Shown here piece after piece: positions 1 to 5,094 of a stretch of 5,193 nucleotides of DNA. How positions within the stretch are numbered: the stretch's first letter is position 1; each line of letters begins with the position of its first letter. The position numbers and the translations under genes are program-made. Below the pieces are notes generated by a model that did not search any database, was not told the origin of the DNA, and saw nothing but the letters and a program-made list of their open reading frames with translations. Source of the stretch: an uncultured Collinsella sp. (GTDB taxonomy: Bacteria; Actinomycetota; Coriobacteriia; Coriobacteriales; Coriobacteriaceae); contig CAUDDU010000083.1 of NCBI GenBank assembly GCA_958448375.1, positions 1 to 5,193 of the forward strand, read 5' to 3'.

Positions 1-29
1 AAAAAAAATGCCGGGGGTAAGACCCCGGC
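1..29 (-). terminator. Rho-independent terminator, minus strand
   Basis: Perfect 7-bp stem GCCGGGG (29-23) / CCCCGGC (16-10) with a six-base loop, followed on the minus strand by ATTTTTTTT up to the window edge. The plus strand has no T-run after the stem (TCTTGGAGG), so it works only for minus-strand transcripts. It lies just downstream of the SOS-box promoter and would end that transcript after about 93 nt. Confidence 0.85.
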
Positions 30-93
30 TCTTGGAGGCCCCTCTTTTGGAGGGAACCGTATTCTTTATACCATGAGATAAGGGGTGCTTTCA
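1..93 (-). ncRNA. Candidate SOS-controlled small RNA (or terminated leader)
   Basis: Seen: a near-consensus minus-strand promoter (100-128) would start transcription near 93, and an intrinsic terminator with an eight-T tail ends it at the window edge, giving an RNA of about 93 nt. Between them is a small hairpin (CCCTC/GAGGG, stem 54-50 with 44-40, loop 49-45). The motif CCTCC, complementary to a GGAGG Shine-Dalgarno sequence, occurs twice on the RNA strand (53-49 and 38-34), each time followed by A-rich sequence and GAG; the second copy lies between the two hairpins. The only ATG frame inside (ATG GTA TAA) is two codons long. Inference: a DNA-damage-induced regulatory RNA that could pair with ribosome-binding sites, as C-rich small RNAs of Firmicutes do. 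Alternatives: a 5' leader with an attenuator for a gene left of the window, or a leaderless TTG-started peptide. I do not recognise a named RNA family. Confidence 0.5.
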
Positions 94-99
94 AGTAAT

Positions 100-128
100 A
101 TTATAATAAGCAAACATATGTTCGTCAA
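100..128 (-). promoter_or_regulatory. Sigma-A-type promoter, minus strand
   Basis: Read on the minus strand: -35 TTGACG (128-123), exactly 17 bp spacer, -10 TATAAT (105-100). This is 11 of 12 matches to the vegetative consensus with ideal spacing, the best promoter in the window. The expected start is near 93. It points left, away from the antiporter gene, and the first thing it meets is the terminator at 29-1. The spacer contains a LexA-type palindrome, so it is probably repressed in undamaged cells. Confidence 0.85.
111..124. promoter_or_regulatory. LexA/SOS box operator
   Basis: The minus strand reads CGAACATATGTTTG; the plus strand reads CAAACATATGTTCG. This is the Gram-positive and actinobacterial SOS-box pattern CGAAC-N4-GTTCG with a single half-site deviation (GTTTG). 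It overlaps the last two bases of the -35 hexamer and most of the spacer of the minus-strand promoter, where bound LexA would block RNA polymerase. Established: LexA of Bacillus, mycobacteria and relatives binds such sites and is cleaved after RecA activation. Inferred: that this copy is functional. No lexA or recA gene is in the window. Confidence 0.75.
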
Positions 129-130
129 AC

Positions 131-236
131 TACCTGCGAAAAGTCCTTAGCCGTCCAGAGGTGGGTAGAGCGGCTCGTAAATTGCTGACGCAATGGGCCG
201 GCGTTTTCCCGAGAAGTATTTAGTCTTGACTCGCAT
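131..236. other. Non-coding stretch, no assignable gene
   Basis: Between the SOS promoter and the second terminator I find no credible coding frame on either strand. The only clear structure is a small hairpin, ATTGC (181-185) / GCAAT (190-194) with loop TGAC. On the plus strand the stretch leads directly into the terminator at 237-269, so it could be the body of a short plus-strand RNA, but I see no good plus-strand promoter for one. Confidence 0.3.
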
Positions 237-269
237 AAAAAATGCCGGGGGACATCCCCCGGCTTTTTT
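237..269. terminator. Bidirectional rho-independent terminator
   Basis: Perfect 8-bp stem GCCGGGGG (244-251) / CCCCCGGC (256-263), loop ACAT, flanked by A-rich sequence on the left (237-242) and six T on the right (264-269). It is therefore a canonical terminator on both strands. On the minus strand it lies about 85 bp after the antiporter stop codon and is the natural end of that transcript. Its stem and left flank (AAAAAATGCCGGGGG) are nearly the same as those of the terminator at 1-29. Confidence 0.9.
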
Positions 270-300
270 CATTTCGGTGTCAATTCAAATGTTTTTCAAT

Positions 301-396
301 CCATCCCCTCAATAAGTTGCGGTGAAATAGGGACTGAAATGGCTGTTCAGAGGCCTATTCAATCCCTATTTCACCGCAACTTATGGGTGGGGATGG
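301..396. repeat. Long inverted repeat, REP/MITE-like, overlapping the antiporter 3' end
   Basis: The arms 312-333 and 363-384 are perfect reverse complements over 22 bp, with core TTGCGGTGAAATAGGGA. Outside a small asymmetric internal loop, a further 8 bp pair (CCATCCCC 301-308 with GGGGATGG 389-396). The 29-base spacer (334-362) contains its own small hairpin (CTGAA/TTCAG, 334-338 with 346-350) and the antiporter stop codon (355-357). As RNA it forms one very stable hairpin at the 3' end of the mRNA. Inference: a small palindromic mobile or REP-like element that entered the gene's end and now supplies its last 13 codons. It could also stabilise the 3' end of the message. No transposase is present. 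Confidence 0.75.
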
Positions 397-1998
397 CTGC
401 GACGCGAGCGTGGCGATGACGGCTTCGTCGCCGGCGTATATTAGGGTGTTGCCGTCGGGGATGATCGTTTGGCCGTCGCGTTTGAGCATCACGACGATAA
501 AGGGATGCTTGCCTTGCGGCACATCGCGAAGATGCTGGCCGGCCAGGCGACCGTGGGGAGTCACGGTGACCTCGCGCAGCGTAACCTCGGCACGCTCTTC
601 GAACGTTGGGGCGGCCATCACCAACAGGTCGCCTTCCTCGATGACGGTATCGCCGTTGGGCAGCACCGGGTGCGCACCGTCGCGCAGCACCAGGACCACG
701 AGCATGTTCGTAGCGCTGCCAATATCGGCAAGCGAGCGCCCGGCAAACGGATGTCCAGCTCCCACCTTGAGCTTGACAAACGACATGCCGTCCTCGTCGC
801 GGTAGTCGTTAAAGGTGCGGCGCACGTCGCCTTCCGCGTCGATCATATCGAGCTTCTTCGCCACTGCCGGCAGCAGCGAGCCCTGCACCACGATGCTCGA
901 CACGGCAATCACAAACACCAGGTCAAATAGGTCGTGTCCGCCGGGAACGCCGGCCACCACGGCAAAGAGACTAAAGACGACCGAAGCTGCTCCGCGCAGG
1001 CCCGCCCAGCTTACGAGCGCGACCTGGCGGGGGCTCGTCTTAAAGGGCGCCAGGAGCACGCCGACGGCGATGGGACGGCTCACGAAGAGCATAAACGCCA
1101 TGAGCGCCAGGCCCGGCAGCAGCATCTGCGGCAGGCGCGCGGGCGTCACGAGTAGGCCGAGCAAGAAGAAGATCGTCATCTCTGCCATCTCGGTGAGGGT
1201 GTCAAAGAAGTGCGCCATCTCGACTTTGCCGGTGATGTCACTGGCGCCCAGCACAATGCCGGCCAGGTATACAGCCAAAAAGCCGTTGCCGCCCAGGTAG
1301 CTCGGCAGCGCGTAGGCGACGATGGCCACGGCGAACAAAAAGATGGTCTGCGCACCCTCGGCCGTTGCGTGTGCGCGTTCAATCAGGCGGCCCGCCGCCC
1401 AGCCGATGGCGAGGCCCAGGCCCACGCCCAGGATAATCTGCTTGGCCAGCAGTGCGGGAATGTTGATGTCGCCGCCGGCCGCGAGTGTGGCGAGTACGGC
1501 GGTGAGCATATAGGCGACGGGGTCGTTGGAGCCCGATTCGACCTCGAGCAGCGAGTCGGTGCCGCCCCTCAGCGAAAGATTGTGCTCGCGCAGCACGCTA
1601 AAGACGCTGGCTGCGTCGGTGGATGCTACAACCGATCCCAGCAGTAGGCCGCCGATCCAGTCGAACCCCAGCGCGAAGTGGGCGAACACGCCGGTGATGC
1701 CTGCGGTGATGACGACGCCGAGCGTGCTCAGCAGCACCGCGGGCACGGCGACGGGCTTGGCGCGGTCGATATTGGTGTTAAAGCCGCCATAGAACATGAT
1801 GAACAGCAGCGCCGTGCTGCAGACGGTTTCGGTGAGCGCGTAGTCGCTAAAGTCGATGTGCGCCGGGCCGTTGACGCCCAACAGCATGCCGAGCGCGATA
1901 AAGATGAGCAGAGTGGGGAAGGGGAGTTTTTTGCCGACGGGTTTGATGGTCAGGCACAAAATGATGACGAGGCCGATAAAGAGAAGGATCTGGTTCAT
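355..1998 (-). CDS. CPA1-family K+(Na+)/H+ antiporter with two C-terminal RCK_C domains (NhaP2/CvrA-like)
   Basis: A 547-residue inner-membrane antiporter that exchanges K+ or Na+ for H+ and so serves ion, pH and volume homeostasis. Seen: about 12-13 hydrophobic segments over residues 3-380, then a soluble C-terminus. CPA1 motifs are clear: STDAASVFSVLRE (126-138), LEVESGSNDP (151-160, with the N158-D159 pair of the transport site), GGNGFLAVYLAGIVLG (237-252) and SWAGLRGAASVVF (330-342, with conserved R335). Two tandem RCK_C/TrkA_C-like units follow (about 405-465 and 472-532), the usual regulatory ligand-binding module. ATG is the only plausible start because the protein begins directly with a membrane helix. 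The best Shine-Dalgarno, AGGAG (2015-2011), is rather far away, at 12 nt. The gene is transcribed alone and ends at the terminator 237-269. Odd: residues 535-547 (PSPPISCGEIGIE) are encoded by one arm and the loop of the inverted repeat 301-396, so the native C-terminus was probably replaced. Cation specificity cannot be read from sequence. Confidence 0.93.
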   Translation of the reverse strand: MNQILLFIGLVIILCLTIKPVGKKLPFPTLLIFIALGMLLGVNGPAHIDFSDYALTETVCSTALLFIMFYGGFNTNIDRAKPVAVPAVLLSTLGVVITAGITGVFAHFALGFDWIGGLLLGSVVASTDAASVFSVLREHNLSLRGGTDSLLEVESGSNDPVAYMLTAVLATLAAGGDINIPALLAKQIILGVGLGLAIGWAAGRLIERAHATAEGAQTIFLFAVAIVAYALPSYLGGNGFLAVYLAGIVLGASDITGKVEMAHFFDTLTEMAEMTIFFLLGLLVTPARLPQMLLPGLALMAFMLFVSRPIAVGVLLAPFKTSPRQVALVSWAGLRGAASVVFSLFAVVAGVPGGHDLFDLVFVIAVSSIVVQGSLLPAVAKKLDMIDAEGDVRRTFNDYRDEDGMSFVKLKVGAGHPFAGRSLADIGSATNMLVVLVLRDGAHPVLPNGDTVIEEGDLLVMAAPTFEERAEVTLREVTVTPHGRLAGQHLRDVPQGKHPFIVVMLKRDGQTIIPDGNTLIYAGDEAVIATLASQPSPPISCGEIGIE

Positions 1999-2147
1999 AG
2001 ATGGTGTCCGCTCCTGGGTGGTTGGCGTGGCACGGTCAGTTGCCTGCGGTTATTTGTACCCAAAGATGGTGGGTTTATGGGGTTGGATTGCGGGCGTGCG
2101 CGATATCGTCATAGACGGTTGTCGTCTTTGCCTCTGCTCGGAAACCC

Positions 2148-2176
2148 TTTCCAGCTTTATTGCAACGGAGTACAAT
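2148..2176 (+). promoter_or_regulatory. Putative promoter of the metallophosphoesterase gene
   Basis: -35-like TTTCCA (2148-2153) and -10 TACAAT (2171-2176) are separated by 17 bp on the plus strand, giving an expected start near 2183 and a leader of about 70 nt before the ATG at 2252. The -10 is good (5 of 6); the -35 is moderate (4 of 6). I found no equally convincing promoter for the divergent antiporter gene in the same gap (1999-2251). Confidence 0.5.
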
Positions 2177-2190
2177 GGGTAACGTTTAAG

Positions 2191-2231
2191 TTCAACTTGA
2201 AGTTTTAGTTGCGGCGCCGGGCTTCGGCCGC
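2191..2231 (+). other. Leader structures before the phosphatase gene
   Basis: Two structures lie between the putative start point and the Shine-Dalgarno: the small palindrome TTCAACTTGAA (2191-2201), and a GC-rich hairpin GCCG (2216-2219) / CGGC (2225-2228) with further GC pairing outside it, ending six bases before AAGGAG (2237-2242). They could be an operator and a translation-tuning hairpin. Neither matches a regulatory family I know. Confidence 0.3.
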
Positions 2232-2251
2232 AATGCAAGGAGAGGCGTACC

Positions 2252-3091
2252 ATGGCGATCTATGTGACATCTGATGCTCACGGGCACGTGCGTGCGCTTG
2301 ACGAGGCCCTGTCTAAGATCTCGTTGACTTCCGACGACACGCTGTACGTGCTGGGCGACATGATCGATCGCGGGCCCGATCCGGTCGGTGTTATTAAGCT
2401 CGTGCGCTCGCTGTCCAACGCCCACGTGCTCAAGGGTAATCACGAGCAGATCATGCTCGATGCCATCATTGGCCAGGATCCGCTCGATGCCGAGACCTGG
2501 GATATCAACGGTGGTTGGACGACGCGCGAGCAGCTCAACGACATGGAATTTGACGCATACGAGGAGCTCGTGCGATGGATGGCCGCGCTGCCGCTCTACG
2601 CGGTGGTCGAGACCGAGGAGCGCCCGTATCTGCTGGTACATGCTGGAATCGAGATGAAGGCAGCTCGCGCGTTTTTGCTTGAGCATGGCGTCGATTGTGC
2701 CGATGGCGTCGGAGCGGTGGATGCCGATCGCGAGCTGCTGCAGCAGATGCTCGCGGTGCAGTCGTCCGATGACCTGCTATGGATTCGTCACGGCTATTGG
2801 GATGTGCCGACCGGGCTGCTTTCTGCCGAGGGCAAGGGCCCGGTCGTGGTGAGCGGCCACACGCCCACGGTATCGCTTGGGCGCTATTGCGAGGTCGGTG
2901 GTCTGGCGGGGCTCGATGAGGAATCGGGACGCGGGCAGATCGTGCGCTTGGGCGGCGAGGACACTGCCGGTGTGCCCGATCGCATCGACATCGACTGCGC
3001 CGCCGCCACCGGCTCCGAGTTCGGCCGCGTGGGCATCCTGCGCCTGGACGACGGGGCTGAGTTCTACGCAAACATTCTTCCTGGCGAATGA
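2252..3091 (+). CDS. PPP-type metallophosphoesterase (serine/threonine phosphatase or ApaH-like)
   Basis: A 279-residue cytosolic, two-metal phosphoesterase of the calcineurin-like PPP superfamily. Seen: the metal-binding and catalytic motifs in order are SDAHGH (7-12; D8 and H10), GDMIDRG (35-41; D36, D39, R40), GNHE (62-65), LLVHAGI (127-133; H130), LWIRH (176-180; R179) and GHTP (202-205; H203), then RIDIDCAAATG (244-254), which corresponds to the usual NIDTGC strand. All metal ligands are present, so it should be active. The length fits the bacterial PrpA/ApaH-like group (about 220-280). Established for the family: members dephosphorylate Ser/Thr/Tyr phosphoproteins or hydrolyse diadenosine tetraphosphate; sequence alone does not decide between these. 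AAGGAG lies 9 nt before the ATG, a good site. The gene is a single transcription unit, divergent from the antiporter and convergent with the flippase-like gene, so context does not reveal its substrate. There is no signal peptide or membrane segment. Confidence 0.92.
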   Translation: MAIYVTSDAHGHVRALDEALSKISLTSDDTLYVLGDMIDRGPDPVGVIKLVRSLSNAHVLKGNHEQIMLDAIIGQDPLDAETWDINGGWTTREQLNDMEFDAYEELVRWMAALPLYAVVETEERPYLLVHAGIEMKAARAFLLEHGVDCADGVGAVDADRELLQQMLAVQSSDDLLWIRHGYWDVPTGLLSAEGKGPVVVSGHTPTVSLGRYCEVGGLAGLDEESGRGQIVRLGGEDTAGVPDRIDIDCAAATGSEFGRVGILRLDDGAEFYANILPGE

Positions 3092-3204
3092 TTACGCAAG
3101 GGGTAGCTAATTTGGGACGGGGCTTTTTTGACTCCTTTTGCCCTTCTGTCCGCTAATTGATTTGTCTGGAACGGGGATTAAATAATCATTTGGCTGCCCG
3201 CTGG
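3092..3204. other. Intergenic stretch after the phosphatase gene
   Basis: No gene. After the TGA there is a T-run (3124-3129) preceded by G-rich sequence, with a possible imperfect pairing of GGAC (3115-3118) and GGGC (3120-3123) with GCCC (3140-3143) and GTCC (3148-3151). The T-run falls in the loop rather than after the stem, so it is not a textbook terminator. The word GCTAATT occurs at 3106, 3152 and again at 3403. I see no convincing plus-strand terminator for the phosphatase gene. Confidence 0.3.
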
Positions 3205-3327
3205 CTAAGTGAGTAGACTTTTTTGGAAATGCCGAGCACCCAACATATTTGCCTCAATAAAACCGCAGGTCACAGGCTTGTGCTTTATTGGCGTGGTCAA
3301 GGATTCGGTAAAAATCTACTCACTTAG
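3205..3327. repeat. 123-bp palindromic element with terminal inverted repeats (MITE-like)
   Basis: The ends are perfect 13-bp inverted repeats: CTAAGTGAGTAGA (3205-3217) and TCTACTCACTTAG (3315-3327). On the inner side each is followed by a T-run reading inwards (3219-3224 on plus; 3314-3310 on minus). Pairing continues inside: CCGA near 3232 with TCGG near 3306, a central hairpin CAATAAA (3255-3261) / TTTATTG (3284-3290), and CACA (3271-3274) / TGTG (3279-3282) around loop GGCT. The whole unit therefore folds into one long interrupted hairpin. It has no coding capacity and sits between convergent genes. Inference: a non-autonomous mobile element or a structured intergenic repeat. I do not recognise a named family. 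Confidence 0.7.
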
Positions 3328-3358
3328 TTTTACGTGATGCATATTGTCTTCAACGAGA

Positions 3359-3398
3359 CCCCAGCCGGGGCGATTCCATCGCAAATTCCGGTGACCGG
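3359..3398. repeat. Cluster of three short hairpins downstream of the flippase-like gene
   Basis: Three perfect small stem-loops stand in a row: CCCC (3359-3362) / GGGG (3367-3370); GCGAT (3370-3374) / ATCGC (3378-3382) with loop TCC; CCGGT (3388-3392) / ACCGG (3394-3398) around one base. They begin 10 bp after the minus-strand stop codon at 3408-3410. No T-run follows directly on either strand, so this is not a standard intrinsic terminator. It may protect the 3' end of the mRNA or assist termination. Confidence 0.45.
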
Positions 3399-3407
3399 GG
3401 CAGCTAA

Positions 3408-4991
3408 TTAGGCGCCGTATGGGTCGCGGTCGCGTTCGATGCGTTGGCGGATGTGGGCGTACTCGATAATCAGTAGCACCAGGAGTAGGGCCATGATGGC
3501 TAGGTAACTCACGACGGCGCCCATCAGGCCGAGCAGATTGATCAGAATCACCGGCAGCACCACGCTCACGGCAAAACAAATCAGGTAAACCTTGGTGACG
3601 TCGCCGGCATGGCGCAGCACCGTGATGATGGCGTAGATAAAGTCGATGGCCGCGGTGACGCCGCCGGCGACGACCATCAGCAGCGCCAGCGTACGGTAGC
3701 GTTCAAAGCTGAGGCCGTACATAAAGCTCATGAGGGGAATACCGGGACCTGCCATAAATGCGGCGCACACGCCGGTGATGACCACGATCAGCGCCATAAC
3801 GGCAACAATAATCAGGTCAAAGCGACGACGCTTGCGAGGATTAGCCCAAATGCTCGACAAGCGCAGGAGCTGCGGTTTATAGATAAATCCAATGCTCAGC
3901 AAAATAGCCTGCGCCGGAAAGAACAAGGCATTAAAGTACAGCTGATATTTGTATGCCAGCGTACCTTCCATCACAAACTTGGGCATGCTCTCAATTAGGT
4001 TGAACAGGAACAGTGCACCAAAGAGCGGGGCGCACTGGACAAACAGGTGGCCGACCTCGCGCAGGCTCACGCGGCGCGATTTTTCGGTCTCGAGCAGGGC
4101 AAGCGGCGCGGTGACCAGCACGAGCGAGGCGATGGCGGTGACACCCATGACCATGGCCGCGATGGGCATGCTGCGCGTGAGGAACAGCGCCACGCTAAAG
4201 ACCGCGATGACGCCGACGGAGCGTAGCGTTTGGCTCATGCCGGCCAGGTAGAGCTTGTCGGCCTGCTGAAGGCGGCCTTCGTACACGTCGGCGACGCCGT
4301 CGATCACCTTGTAGAGGTAGACGCCCAGGCCGATCGTCGCCATCTGCGTGTCATAGCCGCGGACGCTGCTGTACATGAGGCCGCAGCCTAGGGCGATCGC
4401 TCCACAAAGCCAGCGATTGAGCTGGTAGGAGGCAAAGGACGTCTTTTCGTCGATGTCCGAGACCTGGAAATTGCGCACGCCGTAGTTGCACGCGATCATG
4501 ATGAGCGTGCCGGTGACGAAGGCGATGGAGAACTTACCGGCCTCCTCGGCACCCGCGAGCTGTGTGGACACGATGGTGAGCAGCGGAAACGCCAAGCCCC
4601 ACACGGCGGTGCCGAGGGTGTTCCAAAGATAGTCGCGACTGGCGGCGTGCTCCTCGTATTCCGCCTCCTGCATGGAGAAGCCGCCGCCGTAGACGGCGCC
4701 GAGCAGACGGTTCCACCAAGCGTTGACCATGCGGCGGACGGGGCCGGGCTCCCGATCGTGTTCGCGCCGGCGACGGCGCGTGGCCTGGCTGCTGTCGGGT
4801 CCGCCGGCGTTGCGCTGACTCAGCTCCTGGATGCGTGCGAGCTCTTCGGCCGTGTGGGAGGCAGGGAAGAGACCGTTCTCGATGCGGCCGCCCTGGGCCT
4901 TCGCGGCGCCGTCTCTCGATGCAGCGGGGCTGGAGATGCCGTTGCGGCGGGCGATGGCGCGGCGAATGCTATCGAGGGGCGTGATGCTCAA
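3408..4991 (-). CDS. Polysaccharide-flippase-like membrane protein (MOP superfamily)
   Basis: A 527-residue integral membrane protein resembling the lipopolysaccharide/polysaccharide biosynthesis (Wzx-like, MOP exporter) proteins, which flip lipid-linked glycans or related lipids across the membrane. Seen: about 12 hydrophobic segments, near residues 121-145, 153-171, 194-210, 215-233, 256-272, 277-300, 316-335, 350-372, 391-413, 434-458, 464-486 and 489-511, with charged loops such as NPRKRRR (384-390). Residues 1-115 are hydrophilic and basic (RRRRR at 72-76) and are predicted to be cytoplasmic; this is longer than in typical flippases. The stretch SRDYLWNTLGTAVWG just before helix 1 is typical of this group. 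The start is TTG (4991-4989), supported by AGAAAGGA 7 nt upstream. No glycosyltransferases, polymerase or sugar-nucleotide genes are next to it, so it is a stand-alone gene and the substrate is unknown. The family call rests on topology and general likeness, without a diagnostic catalytic motif. Confidence 0.75.
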   Translation of the reverse strand: MSITPLDSIRRAIARRNGISSPAASRDGAAKAQGGRIENGLFPASHTAEELARIQELSQRNAGGPDSSQATRRRRREHDREPGPVRRMVNAWWNRLLGAVYGGGFSMQEAEYEEHAASRDYLWNTLGTAVWGLAFPLLTIVSTQLAGAEEAGKFSIAFVTGTLIMIACNYGVRNFQVSDIDEKTSFASYQLNRWLCGAIALGCGLMYSSVRGYDTQMATIGLGVYLYKVIDGVADVYEGRLQQADKLYLAGMSQTLRSVGVIAVFSVALFLTRSMPIAAMVMGVTAIASLVLVTAPLALLETEKSRRVSLREVGHLFVQCAPLFGALFLFNLIESMPKFVMEGTLAYKYQLYFNALFFPAQAILLSIGFIYKPQLLRLSSIWANPRKRRRFDLIIVAVMALIVVITGVCAAFMAGPGIPLMSFMYGLSFERYRTLALLMVVAGGVTAAIDFIYAIITVLRHAGDVTKVYLICFAVSVVLPVILINLLGLMGAVVSYLAIMALLLVLLIIEYAHIRQRIERDRDPYGA

Positions 4992-4998
4992 AGCGGGG

Positions 4999-5006
4999 TC
5001 CTTTCT
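4999..5006 (-). promoter_or_regulatory. Ribosome-binding site that fixes a TTG start
   Basis: The minus strand reads AGAAAGGA (5006-4999), then 7 bases, then TTG (4991-4989). This spacing is ideal and there is no ATG or GTG in frame at this distance, so TTG is the likely initiation codon of the flippase-like gene. Confidence 0.75.
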
Positions 5007-5019
5007 ATTGCTGCGCTCT

Positions 5020-5025
5020 AGTATA
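5020..5025 (-). promoter_or_regulatory. -10 box of the flippase-like gene
   Basis: TATACT on the minus strand (5025-5020), 5 of 6 to consensus, would give a start near 5013 and a leader of roughly 20 nt that still includes the Shine-Dalgarno. There is no recognisable -35 hexamer 16-18 bp upstream (GC-rich, ACGAGC-like), so the promoter is either weak or activator-dependent. Confidence 0.45.
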
Positions 5026-5050
5026 GACGCGACGATGTTCGCTCGTGTTT

Positions 5051-5067
5051 TTGAACAGGTTGTTCAA
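5051..5067. promoter_or_regulatory. Operator-like inverted repeat upstream of the flippase-like gene
   Basis: TTGAACA (5051-5057), GGT, TGTTCAA (5061-5067): a perfect 7-bp inverted repeat with a 3-base spacer, centred about 37 bp upstream of the -10 box. The position suits an activator or repressor site. The nine bases TTGAACAGG recur inverted at 5177-5185 (CCTGTTCAA), so this could equally be the edge of the repeat element beside it. Confidence 0.4.
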
Positions 5068-5094
5068 TATTTTCGGCGGCGCCATTCAGTAGTC

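Noticed and set aside
1..94. Open minus-strand frame from TTG (94-92) running past the left edge
   Set aside because: The TTG sits almost exactly at the predicted start point, so it would be leaderless. The frame runs through a GC-rich terminator hairpin and an eight-T tail, which is more natural for an untranslated RNA. Kept only as an alternative.
102..107. Plus-strand TATAAT overlapping the minus-strand -10
   Set aside because: It arises because the sequence TATTATAATA is itself palindromic; no -35-like hexamer lies 16-18 bp upstream on the plus strand.
118..150. Plus-strand 10-codon frame (MFVKLPAKSP) starting inside the SOS box
   Set aside because: No Shine-Dalgarno precedes the ATG and there is no good plus-strand -35.
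383..2208. Several long plus-strand frames opposite the antiporter (for example 1210-1647 and 1678-2208)
   Set aside because: They are antisense to a gene with clear CPA1 motifs; their translations are low-complexity, Arg/His/Ala-rich shadows typical of high-GC DNA.
2535..3071. Minus-strand 178-residue frame opposite the phosphatase
   Set aside because: Arg/Pro-rich shadow of a gene whose complete metal-binding motif set is on the plus strand.
3114..3129. T-run after the phosphatase gene as an intrinsic terminator
   Set aside because: No stable stem directly precedes the T-run; the best pairing places the T-run in the loop.
5027..5042. CGAACATCGTCGCG on the minus strand as a second SOS box
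   Set aside because: The left half-site matches but the right half-site (GTTCG) is absent.
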